The notes under the pieces are model-generated. The model made no database searches and was not told the origin of the DNA. It worked only from the letters and a program-made list of their open reading frames with translations. Positions 26,430-36,048 of a stretch of DNA of 48,019 nucleotides are shown here, in pieces (position 1 is the stretch's first letter; every line of letters begins with the position of its first letter). The stretch lies in the NCBI GenBank assembly GCA_947379895.1, contig CANCPA010000007.1:1-48019 (forward strand), read 5' to 3'. The translations under genes were made by a program, and so were the position numbers. This DNA comes from Chitinophagaceae bacterium. Its GTDB lineage: Bacteria > Bacteroidota > Bacteroidia > Chitinophagales > Chitinophagaceae.

Positions 26430-27818
26430 ATGAACAATAATAATACTTATCTACTCAAACTCTCCCTTTTATTCAGCGATTTTGTAATAATTAATGTTAC
26501 ATATTTTGTTGCGTATTTACTTACAACTTGGGGATTTAATTTGACAGATCAGTTTTTCCTGTCAAACATTATTTTTTTTAATTTCAGCTGGCTTTCATCA
26601 GGCTTAATAACTCATTTGTACCATAATAATACTATGCGGTTTATTGAAACTGTTTTACGTGGTACAATTAAAACTTGTTTACTTCATTTCTTGTTTTTCA
26701 CAACATTCATTTTCTTTTTTTACACAAATCCACTTAGGTATAATTTATTGATTGTATGCTACGTTTTAATGTTTTTCCTACTTTCAATTAGTAGGGTCTA
26801 CTTGACCTATATAACTGAGTTTATTGCAAAGAGATCAAATTTAAATAAACGAATTGCAATTGTTGGTCATAATGAAATTGGAATCAAGCTTGCAAACTAT
26901 TTTATTGACCATACAACTATGTATTCTTTTCAAGGTTTTCTTGATGTTAACAAGTCAAGTAATGAAAGTTTACATGCAAGCGTTGTTAGAAAACTTGATG
27001 ATTGTGTTGATTACGCAGTTGAAAATAATATTAATGAAATTTACTCTACAATTTTACCAGAACAAAATGATGAAATTCATGAACTTATTGAAAATGCAGA
27101 AAAAAATTGTGTTCGTGTAAAATTTGTTACACCGCACACTACACTTAGTTCAAACTTTTATCAGTTAGAATATTTTGACAATATTCCGATTGTTAGTCAT
27201 CGTCCTGAACCATTGCATGATTTAAAGAATAGATTGAAAAAAAGAATTTTTGATATACTTTTCAGTCTTATGGCAATTGTATTCATTCTTTGGTGGTTAA
27301 TACCCTTAATTGGCATTTTGATTAAAATAAACTCAAAAGGGCCTGTTTTTTTCAGACAATTAAGAAGTGGTAGAGACAATATGCCTTTTTGGTGTTTTAA
27401 GTTTAGGAGTATGTCTGTAAATTCAAATAGTAATACTTTGCAAGCTACAAAAAACGACTCAAGAATTACTTCTATTGGTAGAATATTAAGAAAGACTAGT
27501 TTGGATGAATTCCCTCAATTTTTTAATGTTTTGATTGGCAATATGAGTATAGTAGGCCCAAGACCACATATGTTGAAACATACAGAAGAATACAGTGAAT
27601 TAGTTGATAAATTCATGTTACGTCAATTTATGAAGCCAGGTATAACGGGATGGGCACAAGTTAGTGGATATAGAGGTGAGACTTCTGAGACATCAATGAT
27701 GGAAAAAAGAGTCGAGTTTGATATCTGGTATATGGAAAACTGGTCTTTAATGCTAGACGTCAAAATTATATTTATGACAATTATCAATATATTTAAGGGT
27801 GAACCTGCTGCTTATTAA
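26430..27818 (+). CDS. WcaJ-type polyprenyl-phosphate sugar phosphotransferase
   Basis: The product has 462 residues. Four N-terminal membrane segments (about 7-110) and a central nucleotide-binding-like domain (about 140-230, RIAIVGHNEIG) precede another membrane segment (about 272-295) and the catalytic domain. That domain shows GPVFFRQLRSGRDN, FWCFKFRSM, ILRKTSLDEFPQFFNVLIG, MSIVGPRPHM and KPGITGWAQVSGYRGE, all hallmarks of the PF02397 family. It loads the first sugar phosphate onto undecaprenyl phosphate at the inner membrane for exopolysaccharide synthesis. No other polysaccharide genes adjoin it, which is unusual. A strong terminator follows. Confidence 0.93.
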   Translation: MNNNNTYLLKLSLLFSDFVIINVTYFVAYLLTTWGFNLTDQFFLSNIIFFNFSWLSSGLITHLYHNNTMRFIETVLRGTIKTCLLHFLFFTTFIFFFYTNPLRYNLLIVCYVLMFFLLSISRVYLTYITEFIAKRSNLNKRIAIVGHNEIGIKLANYFIDHTTMYSFQGFLDVNKSSNESLHASVVRKLDDCVDYAVENNINEIYSTILPEQNDEIHELIENAEKNCVRVKFVTPHTTLSSNFYQLEYFDNIPIVSHRPEPLHDLKNRLKKRIFDILFSLMAIVFILWWLIPLIGILIKINSKGPVFFRQLRSGRDNMPFWCFKFRSMSVNSNSNTLQATKNDSRITSIGRILRKTSLDEFPQFFNVLIGNMSIVGPRPHMLKHTEEYSELVDKFMLRQFMKPGITGWAQVSGYRGETSETSMMEKRVEFDIWYMENWSLMLDVKIIFMTIINIFKGEPAAY

Positions 27819-27844
27819 TTAACAATTTCTGAAAATAACTAACT

Positions 27845-27888
27845 AAATAAAAAACCCCATTTGTCAAAACAAATGGGGTTTTTTATTT
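27845..27888. terminator. bidirectional terminator between wcaJ-like gene and sucC
   Basis: A perfect 19-bp stem with a 6-nt loop (TCAAAA): the A-rich AAATAAAAAACCCCATTTG arm at 27845-27863 pairs with 27870-27888. A-tract and T-tract flank the GC core, serving both convergent genes. Confidence 0.93.
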
Positions 27889-27902
27889 CTATTTTGAAAC
27901 TT

Positions 27903-29114
27903 TTAAGCAACTGCTTTCTTTACTAAATCTGCGGCTTCGCTTAATAAAATAGCTGATTGAACTTTCAAGCCACTTTCATCTATCAATTTTTTAGCTTCTA
28001 CTGCATTTGTTCCTTGTAAACGAACAATGATTGGAATTGGAATATCCCCTAATTTATTATACGCCTCAATAACACCTGCAGCTACTCTATCACAACGTAC
28101 AATCCCTCCAAAAATGTTAATAAGGATTGCTTTTACATTTGGATCCTTCATGATAATTCTAAATCCTGCTTCAACAGTTTGAGCATTTGCAGTACCACCT
28201 ACATCCAAGAAATTTGCAGGTTCTCCGCCACTCAATTTAATCATATCCATTGTAGCCATTGCTAATCCTGCACCATTCACCATACAACCCACATTACCAT
28301 CCAGTTTCACAAAGTTCAAATTGAATTCTCCTGCCTCAACCTCAGTTGGATCTTCCTCTGTAATATCTCTAAGTGCTGCAACATCCTTATGACGAATTAA
28401 AGCATTATCATCAATATTCATTTTGCAATCTACTGCAATTAGTTTATCATCACTAGTTTTGAAGAACGGATTAATTTCAATCATACTTGCATCTAAACCA
28501 ACATATGCATTATAGAGGTTTGTTACAAACTTTACACAATTCTTAAATGCTTCTCCAGACAAACCAAAGTTGAATGCAATTTTACGTGCTTGAAATGGTA
28601 GCAAGCCCCCTGCTGGATGTACTAATTCTTTGAATATTTTTTCCGGAGTATTATGAGCAACTTCTTCTATATCCATACCACCTTCGGTACTGTACATGAT
28701 TACATTTTGCCCTTTAGACCTATCTAATAAAATGCTTAGATAAAATTCTTTAGTTGGAGTTGGTCCTTCATAATAAACATCTTGTGCAACTAATATTTTG
28801 CTAACTAGTTTACCTGCTTCACCTGTTTGAATAGTTACAAGTGTTCCTCCAAGTATACCTTTTGCAAAGCTTGCAATATCTTCTACACTCTTGCCTACTT
28901 TGACACCATTCATTCCAGTCTCCTTCACTTTACCTTTTCCACGACCACCTGCATGAATTTGTGCTTTAACAACAGCAAACTTATTATTTGTTTCAGTCTT
29001 AATCTTAAGATAGGCTTCCTCTGCAGCAGCAACAGTTTCCACTGCAATACCTTCTTGAACTGGAACATTGTATTTCTTCAAAAGTTCCTTTGCTTGATAC
29101 TCGTGTAAATTCAT
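27903..29114 (-). CDS. sucC: succinate--CoA ligase (ADP-forming) subunit beta
   Basis: The product has 403 residues from the ATG at 29114 (family about 390). The N-terminus MNLHEYQAKELLKKYNVPVQ is canonical. The ATP-grasp part shows VVKAQIHAGGRGKGK, and the CoA-ligase part shows FLDVGGTANAQTV, ILINIFGGIVRCDRVA and IPIIVRLQGTNA. With SucD it makes ATP from succinyl-CoA in the TCA cycle. sucD is not adjacent, which is common in Bacteroidota. A longer start at 29186 would add 24 residues across the promoter and is rejected. Confidence 0.96.
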   Translation of the reverse strand: MNLHEYQAKELLKKYNVPVQEGIAVETVAAAEEAYLKIKTETNNKFAVVKAQIHAGGRGKGKVKETGMNGVKVGKSVEDIASFAKGILGGTLVTIQTGEAGKLVSKILVAQDVYYEGPTPTKEFYLSILLDRSKGQNVIMYSTEGGMDIEEVAHNTPEKIFKELVHPAGGLLPFQARKIAFNFGLSGEAFKNCVKFVTNLYNAYVGLDASMIEINPFFKTSDDKLIAVDCKMNIDDNALIRHKDVAALRDITEEDPTEVEAGEFNLNFVKLDGNVGCMVNGAGLAMATMDMIKLSGGEPANFLDVGGTANAQTVEAGFRIIMKDPNVKAILINIFGGIVRCDRVAAGVIEAYNKLGDIPIPIIVRLQGTNAVEAKKLIDESGLKVQSAILLSEAADLVKKAVA

Positions 29115-29134
29115 ATACTTTTTTAAAATTTTGA

Positions 29135-29163
29135 CGAAGATAAGAGAATCTGTAATTGACAAA
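29135..29163 (-). promoter_or_regulatory. promoter of sucC
   Basis: On the minus strand, TTTG (complement of 29160-29163), a 17-nt gap and TATCTTCG (complement of 29135-29142) resemble the Bacteroidota promoter with one mismatch. The leader before the ATG at 29114 would be about 15 nt. Confidence 0.4.
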
Positions 29164-29254
29164 AATGAATTAATGATAAAAATCAACTATTAATCTAAAA
29201 AATCGTTTGAGTAACTAATAAAATATTGATTTTTTACTCTTTTTAGCCTGACTT

Positions 29255-30163
29255 TTATTTTCTTGGCAAAAAAACTTCTGCCATCATGCATCTTGCACTT
29301 CCTCCTCCATTTGATTCGATAGTCGAAATATCACTATGTATGATTGGGTTGTAACTTTCGAGTTTTATAATTTGTTCAGTCAACAAACTTTTGTACGCCT
29401 GTGTACTCATTACTAAAAAATGTTGATTATCGCTATTTTTTACCTGAAGCATATTGCCTGCAAATTGGTTTAGTTGGTTAAAGGAAATTTCAATAATTTC
29501 TTTACCACTAGACTCCAAAGCTTTTATTAAATAGTTACGCTCAAATTGTTCGGACACTGATTCCAAACAAATTACTGCAAATTTATCTGCAATGCACATC
29601 ATCACATTTGTATGATAAATTGGATTTCCATTCTCATCATATGCTGAAAATGTAATTGGCGTAAAATTCATTGATTTACAAAACTCTTTCAATACAACTT
29701 TATTTGTTCTTTGCGAAAGACACGCATAAGCTAATTTATTTGTTCTGTCAAGAACCATGCTTCCTGTTCCCTCCAAATAAAGTTTATTATCTTCGTAAAC
29801 AGAGTAATCGATAGAATAATTAATTTTAAACTTCTTTTCTAAAGCATCAATAACATGCAATTTCCTTTCTTTCCTCCTATTCTCTGCAAACATCGGATAT
29901 AGAATAATTGATCCATCACTATGAAAAGAAATCCAATTGTTTGGAAAAATAGAATCGGGCGTATGCGGTTCAGAAGTATCCTGAACTACTGTCAAATCTA
30001 TACCATGAGCAGTCAGTTTTGCTACAAATGCATCAAATTCAATTATTGCCTTATTATGAACATCTTCGGTTTCAGCTGATTCAACTTGAAAAAGGTTATT
30101 AACTGCAGTCTCCGCATTATAACCAAACTTGGCTGGACGAATCATTAATATGTGTGAAGTCAC
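29255..30163 (-). CDS. ctlX: citrulline utilization hydrolase, CtlX-like (guanidino-group-modifying superfamily)
   Basis: The product has 302 residues. HILMIRPAKFGYN at the N-terminus, DSIFPNNWISFH, EGTGSMVLDR, YHTNVMMCIAD and the C-terminal catalytic C292 in GGGSARCMMAEV match the CtlX branch. The Francisella member is a citrulline ureidase that makes ornithine, CO2 and ammonia. The start is GTG at 30163; the ATG at 30145 would cut the conserved HIL residues. It lies 85 bp downstream of, and in the same direction as, the arginine deiminase homologue, so they probably form an operon. Dimethylarginine hydrolase activity is an alternative. Confidence 0.85.
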   Translation of the reverse strand: MTSHILMIRPAKFGYNAETAVNNLFQVESAETEDVHNKAIIEFDAFVAKLTAHGIDLTVVQDTSEPHTPDSIFPNNWISFHSDGSIILYPMFAENRRKERKLHVIDALEKKFKINYSIDYSVYEDNKLYLEGTGSMVLDRTNKLAYACLSQRTNKVVLKEFCKSMNFTPITFSAYDENGNPIYHTNVMMCIADKFAVICLESVSEQFERNYLIKALESSGKEIIEISFNQLNQFAGNMLQVKNSDNQHFLVMSTQAYKSLLTEQIIKLESYNPIIHSDISTIESNGGGSARCMMAEVFLPRK

Positions 30164-30248
30164 GCTATTTTATTATAAGTTAAGAGTTTTAAAAATTGGT
30201 TATACATTAAACATGCAATTGACACACTTATAAAATAATAACCATTTA

Positions 30249-31691
30249 TTACTCAAAAGTAAGTTCATCTCTTAAAAGTGGCATACTCATACAATGAAAT
30301 CCCCCTCTAGCCCTTGACAATTCGGCCGAAGGCATCAGAATTAATGTATCAGTAATAGTTTCTGTATCTATTGATCCATTCTCTAATCCTACAATTAGGT
30401 CTCTTGCCGTTATTATATTGAACCCATTCTCAGCAAAAGCTTCTGTTGTTTTGTCATTACGGTCATAAGCTAATACGACTCCTTCCTTTAGTGCTAATAA
30501 ATTGCAGCTATCAGTCCATTGTTCTCTAGCACTATAAGGAAACTCATTATTCCCACTAAAGATTATTTTTATTTCTCCTTTACATTGCAGATCTGTTTTG
30601 CTAATATCAACTAATAAATCCTCAAGACTTTCAAAAGAAGTTGGATTTTCAGGATTGCTTTTATGAAATTGCAATATCTTAATCTTTTCTTCCTTTTTAA
30701 TTTCTAAAATACGTTCTATGATATTCTCGTCTTCATGCTTGACTGCTTTACGAGAGAAAATACCTAGCATCACCCACACATCCCTTCTTACCTGAGTGAA
30801 TACTGTATCTATGTGCATGTAATCACGCTTTTTAGGAATCTTAACAATTGTAACCTTATCTACAATTCCTTTTTCAAACATTGTGTTTGTAATCTTTACC
30901 GCCGCTTCAGGACTAGTCCTTTCACTTACTCCTACTAATAAATGATTGGCACTAACAACCATAATATCCCCTCCTTCCAAGGTCACTTTCTTTTCGTCCT
31001 CTTCTTTTGGCAATAAAAAACTATATTGACTATCTGAAAGTTCAATAATATTATTGCTGTATTCAGCAAATAATGGATGATTGTAGAAAATATATTTTGC
31101 CAATAAAGCTTCTCTAGTTCTCGCTTTTTTTGCAGGCTTATTCAGCAATACAAAATTTTTGATAGTAATCCCTATATCTCTTGTAAAAATAAAATTGGGT
31201 ATTGGTGCAAACAATAATTCTTTGTCCTTTGATGTTCCCGATACAAAAGTTCTGGCTAACTCTTTTGAGGTGTAGCGCAATAAATCTTTATGGATTAAAT
31301 AGGTGCATCCTTCAATAGCGCAAACAGAGGAAACTAACTCCGTTTTAATATTTGCATCTTCTAATACTTCAGCAAGTAACCACTGTAATTCAATAACCTT
31401 ATCACTTTTAAAAAAGCTTTCATTTTCAGGCTTATAAAATGAGCGATTATTTTCATCGGCATCCACTTTTTTTAGTCTGCCTTTTATTTTTTCAGGATCG
31501 AGAAAGTACAATAATATTTTAGTGTAGTAGTCATATTCATCTTTGCGGATTGTTTGCAAATGAACGATATCTTCAAATAACCAATCTTGTGCTTTTGAAG
31601 GCACCACTTTTCCTAACCCGCTATCAGGACTATGAACTAAAAGTCGTTTAAGTCTTCCTACTTCCGATGTAACTGATACCTTGTTATTCAT
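30249..31691 (-). CDS. arcA: arginine deiminase family protein
   Basis: The product has 480 residues, longer than classical ArcA (about 410). It starts VTSEVGRLKRLLVHSPDSGL, a typical ADI opening. Active-site signatures are NFIFTRDIG, LEGGDIMVV, MHIDTVFTQV and the nucleophile C467 in RARGGFHCMSMPLLRDE. ADI hydrolyses arginine to citrulline and ammonia in the cytosol. The extra length lies in the first 150 residues and around 330-380. It precedes ctlX in a probable operon; no carbamate kinase or ornithine transcarbamylase gene is nearby, which suits a citrulline-hydrolysing rather than an ATP-yielding route. Confidence 0.85.
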   Translation of the reverse strand: MNNKVSVTSEVGRLKRLLVHSPDSGLGKVVPSKAQDWLFEDIVHLQTIRKDEYDYYTKILLYFLDPEKIKGRLKKVDADENNRSFYKPENESFFKSDKVIELQWLLAEVLEDANIKTELVSSVCAIEGCTYLIHKDLLRYTSKELARTFVSGTSKDKELLFAPIPNFIFTRDIGITIKNFVLLNKPAKKARTREALLAKYIFYNHPLFAEYSNNIIELSDSQYSFLLPKEEDEKKVTLEGGDIMVVSANHLLVGVSERTSPEAAVKITNTMFEKGIVDKVTIVKIPKKRDYMHIDTVFTQVRRDVWVMLGIFSRKAVKHEDENIIERILEIKKEEKIKILQFHKSNPENPTSFESLEDLLVDISKTDLQCKGEIKIIFSGNNEFPYSAREQWTDSCNLLALKEGVVLAYDRNDKTTEAFAENGFNIITARDLIVGLENGSIDTETITDTLILMPSAELSRARGGFHCMSMPLLRDELTFE

Positions 31692-31850
31692 TTGTATATT
31701 TGTTATTTTGACTAATTTTTATAAAACAATTCTAATTTGTCAAAACTAAGGTTTTCATTTCAATAAGATGCTTTTGAAATTGTACATATGATTTTGGAAA
31801 TAGTGCCTTTATTTTATCTGTTCTCATTATAATTCATTGCACCTGTTGCA

Positions 31851-32396
31851 TTATTTATTCCACATCGGCTTGTCTTGCAATATTTGCTGATGAATTAAGC
31901 AATCCTCGTCGTGTGCTCCTTTTAAATAACCGATACTCATCAAGAACTCATTTACTATCTCACCCCCTGTAAATTTGAAAGTCTTCTTAAATAATTTAAC
32001 CCATTCTTCTTTTGTTTTTGGATGGTTAATTTTTAACCATTTTTCAAAAGAGCCATACTGATCTTTAATTTCAAGTATTGTCTTTGCATTTTCAATAGCT
32101 GCATTTACCTTTAACCTATTTCTAATTATTCCTGCATCATTCAATAATCTTTCTCTATCTGATTCAGTATAAGCAGCAACCTTCTCTATTGAGTAATTAT
32201 GATAGGCAATTCTAAAACCCGCTTCTTTCTTTAAAATCGTTTCCCAACTTAAACCTGCTTGATTAATTTCTAAAATCAGACGTCCAAACAATTCATTATC
32301 ATCATGTATTGGAAATCCGTAGAGTTTGTCGTGATAAGCTTTATGGATTGCCTTTTTTTCCTCTGACATATTTACGATTGCTTTGCAGTAAGACAT
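31851..32396 (-). CDS. tag: DNA-3-methyladenine glycosylase I
   Basis: The product has 181 residues (E. coli Tag 187). It removes 3-methyladenine from DNA. The zinc site is visible as C4 (MSYC), H18 (KAYHDK), and H and C in the C-terminal GAHDEDCLIH. Other signatures are DDNELFGRLILEINQAGLSWETIL and FKFTGGEIVNEFLMSIGYL. The start at 32396 is supported because C4 is a zinc ligand. An internal ATG at residue 10 would lose it. It is probably monocistronic. Confidence 0.94.
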   Translation of the reverse strand: MSYCKAIVNMSEEKKAIHKAYHDKLYGFPIHDDNELFGRLILEINQAGLSWETILKKEAGFRIAYHNYSIEKVAAYTESDRERLLNDAGIIRNRLKVNAAIENAKTILEIKDQYGSFEKWLKINHPKTKEEWVKLFKKTFKFTGGEIVNEFLMSIGYLKGAHDEDCLIHQQILQDKPMWNK

Positions 32397-32423
32397 GTAT
32401 TTTAAACTTTTAATTTTTTCTAA

Positions 32424-32609
32424 ATTGCTTATTTAACAACAAATAATAAAGTTGCATATAAACTTGATGCAGATCGAGTATTTTATACTTTTTTGCGCAA
32501 AAAAGAATTAGTGCAGGATAAATTGCTGAACCATTATTTCAATGCCTATAACTTGCAAGTTTACGAGTCCGAATTTCATGGCATCTTTATCTTTCCTAAA
32601 AAGTCATAA
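32424..32609 (+). pseudogene. possible gene relic, C-terminal fragment without start
   Basis: A 61-codon open stretch has no ATG but reads like protein: YKLDADRVFYTFLRKKELVQ, then DKLLNHYFNAYNLQVYESEF and a TAA after FPKKS. It is bounded by an in-frame stop at 32421. Codon and residue composition look coding. The only other starts would be internal TTG or GTG. I do not recognise the family. It lies in the 315-bp gap between two minus-strand genes. Confidence 0.3.
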
Positions 32610-32711
32610 TTTAAATGGCTACTTTCTCTTAAGCGTAACTATATAAAATATAGAACTGCTTATAAAGATTAATCTCATAAAATTGATATAGGCTTAATTT
32701 CATTAAACCCA

Positions 32712-32942
32712 TTATTTTTTCTTCTGTGACTCTTCAGCATATTTAATTATGGCATCAACCGTACTCTTTTTGGGAGATTTTTTTTCCAGCTTACTTAGTT
32801 GCTTTATAGTACGCTTTAATTCCTTTACTTCCTTCTGTAAAGCACTGTCCTCAAGCATTGCTTTTTCGATAGCAAGCTTTAAAATTGGTGAACACTCTGA
32901 ATAAACATACTGTATTAGTTGTTCTTGCGAAAATCTTAGCAT
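32712..32942 (-). CDS. small conserved-looking cytosolic protein, function unknown
   Basis: The product has 76 residues. It starts MLRFSQEQLIQYVYSECSPI and continues with a helical, charged segment (EDSALQKEVKELKRTIKQ) predicted to form a coiled coil, ending in a lysine-rich tail. There is no signal or membrane segment. The layout (short N-terminal helix, then LEDSALQ) resembles small Bacteroidota proteins sometimes compared to anti-sigma N-termini, but key zinc residues are missing and I do not assign a function. It lies 93 bp downstream of ftsB on the same strand. Confidence 0.65.
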   Translation of the reverse strand: MLRFSQEQLIQYVYSECSPILKLAIEKAMLEDSALQKEVKELKRTIKQLSKLEKKSPKKSTVDAIIKYAEESQKKK

Positions 32943-33035
32943 AATAATAATAACATCAAAAAATGAAACAAATATTGCTTCAATAAGGTGGGATATTATT
33001 AAAACGTAGAAATAACAATTTTATTGTGTTACCCC

Positions 33036-33338
33036 CTACTTTTTTATCAAATTAGAGTCTTCAATGATATAAATATCCTCACCATTTTTTTTCATCAGAT
33101 ATTTTTCCCTAGCGAATTTTTCCAAAGCAGCTGAATTATTTTGCAAATCTGTCAATTCTTTTTGGGCTGTAGCAATTTCCTGTTCATAATAGCGCTTCTT
33201 ATTCATCAATTCCTTGAGCTTACTCTTTTGTTCAATAGTATTAAAAATATCTCTTTGATCAAAAAAACACATCCAAACAGTAAAGCAAAGCAGTGTAAGT
33301 ATATATTTATTTGTAAGAATTTTTAATGTCTTTTTCAT
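33036..33338 (-). CDS. ftsB: septum formation initiator (FtsB/DivIC family)
   Basis: The product has 100 residues from the ATG at 33338. A transmembrane segment (about 11-27) is followed by a coiled coil (33-70) with KLKELMNKKRYYEQEIA and ending EKFAREKYLMKKNGEDIYII, the family signature for FtsB/DivIC. The protein joins the divisome with FtsL-like partners at the inner membrane. It lies just downstream of eno, the arrangement known in E. coli and Bacteroidota. An in-frame start three codons upstream is less likely. A terminator separates it from eno. Confidence 0.9.
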   Translation of the reverse strand: MKKTLKILTNKYILTLLCFTVWMCFFDQRDIFNTIEQKSKLKELMNKKRYYEQEIATAQKELTDLQNNSAALEKFAREKYLMKKNGEDIYIIEDSNLIKK

Positions 33339-33350
33339 GATGACCATACT

Positions 33351-33405
33351 AAATAAAAAAAGGTTGGTAGTAAAATTATTAGAATAATTTCAAACTACCA
33401 ACCTT
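33351..33405 (-). terminator. intrinsic terminator of eno
   Basis: A perfect 12-bp stem (AAGGTTGGTAGT at 33360-33371 with 33394-33405) is followed on the minus strand by a T-run (complement of 33351-33359). It lies 16 bp after the eno stop. Read-through could still reach ftsB. Confidence 0.85.
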
Positions 33406-33420
33406 AAATATCAACAAATG

Positions 33421-34728
<1,308 letters not shown>

Positions 34729-34770
34729 TTATAAAAATATTTTGTAAAACTCTGTTTATAATTGTCGCTG

Positions 34771-34778
34771 CAAAAGTA
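34771..34778 (-). promoter_or_regulatory. -7 promoter box of eno
   Basis: The minus strand reads TACTTTTG followed by CAGC, a perfect TAnnTTTG match. It lies just beyond the gldA stop and predicts a leader of about 55 nt before the eno ATG. Confidence 0.5.
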
Positions 34779-34782
34779 AGTA

Positions 34783-35685
34783 CTATTTCGATGCCGTAAC
34801 CTGTCTAAAAACAGCTTCAAGGTTGACATTGCTTTGGTTTTTCAAAGAAATTACGTTTAAACTCTTCTTAAATACCAATTCCATCAATTGTTTCCTCACC
34901 AAATCAGGGTTTTCAGTTGTAAATATCCATGTATTAGAAGAAACCTTAATTGGATTTGATATCCCCTCAAAAATACTTTCATCAACAGACTCTTGAAACT
35001 CAATAACAATACTTTCTGTCAATTTATTACCGGTTAAATTAGTAATTAAATTATCTTCTACTATTTCACCTTTATTAATGATAATAACCCGATTGCAAAT
35101 AGCCTCTACTTCTTGTAGTATATGCGACGAAAACAATACAGTTTTATTTATTCCTTGCTCTTTAATTACATTTCTTATTTCAACAATTTGATTAGGGTCT
35201 AATCCGCTAGTAGGCTCATCAAGTATAAGTACTTCAGGATCATGAATCAACGCTGCGGCAAGCCCAACTCTTTGCTTGTATCCTTTTGAAAGTTGTCCTG
35301 TTTTCTTCTTACTTTCTATTGCAAGTCCTGTCAATCCAATGACCCTCTCCACAGCACTTTTTATATCGCTTACTTCGTGTACTCCTGCAACGAACGAAAG
35401 ATATTCTCTAACATACATATCGTAATACAAAGGATTTGCTTCAGCTAGATAACCCACTTTCTTTTTTGTAGCAATAGGATTTTTAGAAACATCAATACCA
35501 CCCACTAAAACAGTGCCTTTATCGGCAGGCAGATATCCCGTTATGATCTTCATTGTAGTACTTTTCCCTGCACCATTCGGGCCTAAGAAACCAACAATTT
35601 CGCCTTTATTTATAGAGAATGTAATATTATTTACTGCCCTCTGTATTCCGTATATTTTAGTTAACCCACTAATTGTAATCGACAT
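34783..35685 (-). CDS. gldA: gliding-motility ABC transporter ATPase GldA
   Basis: The product has 300 residues from the ATG at 35685 (GldA about 301). Walker A is GPNGAGKST, the Q-loop region GYLAEANPLYYDMYVREYL is characteristic of GldA, the signature is LSKGYKQR, Walker B is VLILDEP, and the switch histidine lies in LFSSHILQEVE. GldA works with GldF and GldG in gliding Bacteroidota, but homologues occur in non-gliders. gldF and gldG are not adjacent here. A start four codons upstream (35697) is less conserved. A perfect -7 box lies upstream. Confidence 0.88.
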   Translation of the reverse strand: MSITISGLTKIYGIQRAVNNITFSINKGEIVGFLGPNGAGKSTTMKIITGYLPADKGTVLVGGIDVSKNPIATKKKVGYLAEANPLYYDMYVREYLSFVAGVHEVSDIKSAVERVIGLTGLAIESKKKTGQLSKGYKQRVGLAAALIHDPEVLILDEPTSGLDPNQIVEIRNVIKEQGINKTVLFSSHILQEVEAICNRVIIINKGEIVEDNLITNLTGNKLTESIVIEFQESVDESIFEGISNPIKVSSNTWIFTTENPDLVRKQLMELVFKKSLNVISLKNQSNVNLEAVFRQVTASK

Positions 35686-35737
35686 AATTTTAATCAATTT
35701 CTTCTATACACCCAATGTATATCTAAATACAATGCGG

Positions 35738-35769
35738 CAAAAGTAACTAAATTCAACTCTCATGCTTAA
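35738..35769 (-). promoter_or_regulatory. promoter of gldA
   Basis: On the minus strand, TACTTTTG (complement of 35738-35745) is a perfect -7 box, with TTTA (complement of 35766-35769) about 20 nt upstream. The leader before 35685 would be about 45 nt. Confidence 0.5.
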
Positions 35770-35830
35770 ATTGAAATTAATGTTGTATGTATTAAATAAA
35801 AAGGGGTGTATAAAAGTTTTTCGCTTACCA

Positions 35831-35866
35831 TTACTAAAATACATTATCACCAATGTATTTTAGTAA
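35831..35866. other. perfect 15-bp hairpin inside the family B element
   Basis: TTACTAAAATACATT (35831-35845) and its exact complement (35852-35866) enclose a 6-nt loop ATCACC. It begins 3 bp inside the left terminal repeat. Confidence 0.9.
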
Positions 35867-35938
35867 TAATTTCCACACAGCTAAATTTATAAAATAGCAT
35901 TTTTTAAAATTGTTTTTCTAGTACTCGCTTTCTCACCA

Positions 35939-36048
35939 GTCCTTACATAAGCCACCTTAGGGCAATCTGCTTTCAGCGAAGCTGAAATTGAGAAAAATTC
36001 GTAGAATATTTTTTCTCAAAAGGTTGAACGGAGTGGCGTTGTAAGGAC
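35939..36048. other. multibranched (cloverleaf-like) fold inside the family B element
   Basis: The outer stem GTCCTTACA (35939-35947) pairs perfectly with TGTAAGGAC (36040-36048) and continues after a small bulge as GCCAC/GTGGC (35951-35955 with 36033-36037). Inside are two hairpins: TTTCAGC-GAA-GCTGAAA (35971-35987), which contains the very stable GCGAAGC mini-hairpin, and a long TTGAGAAAAA.../...TTTTTTCTCAA hairpin (35988-36019). Whether it acts as DNA or RNA is unknown. Confidence 0.7.
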
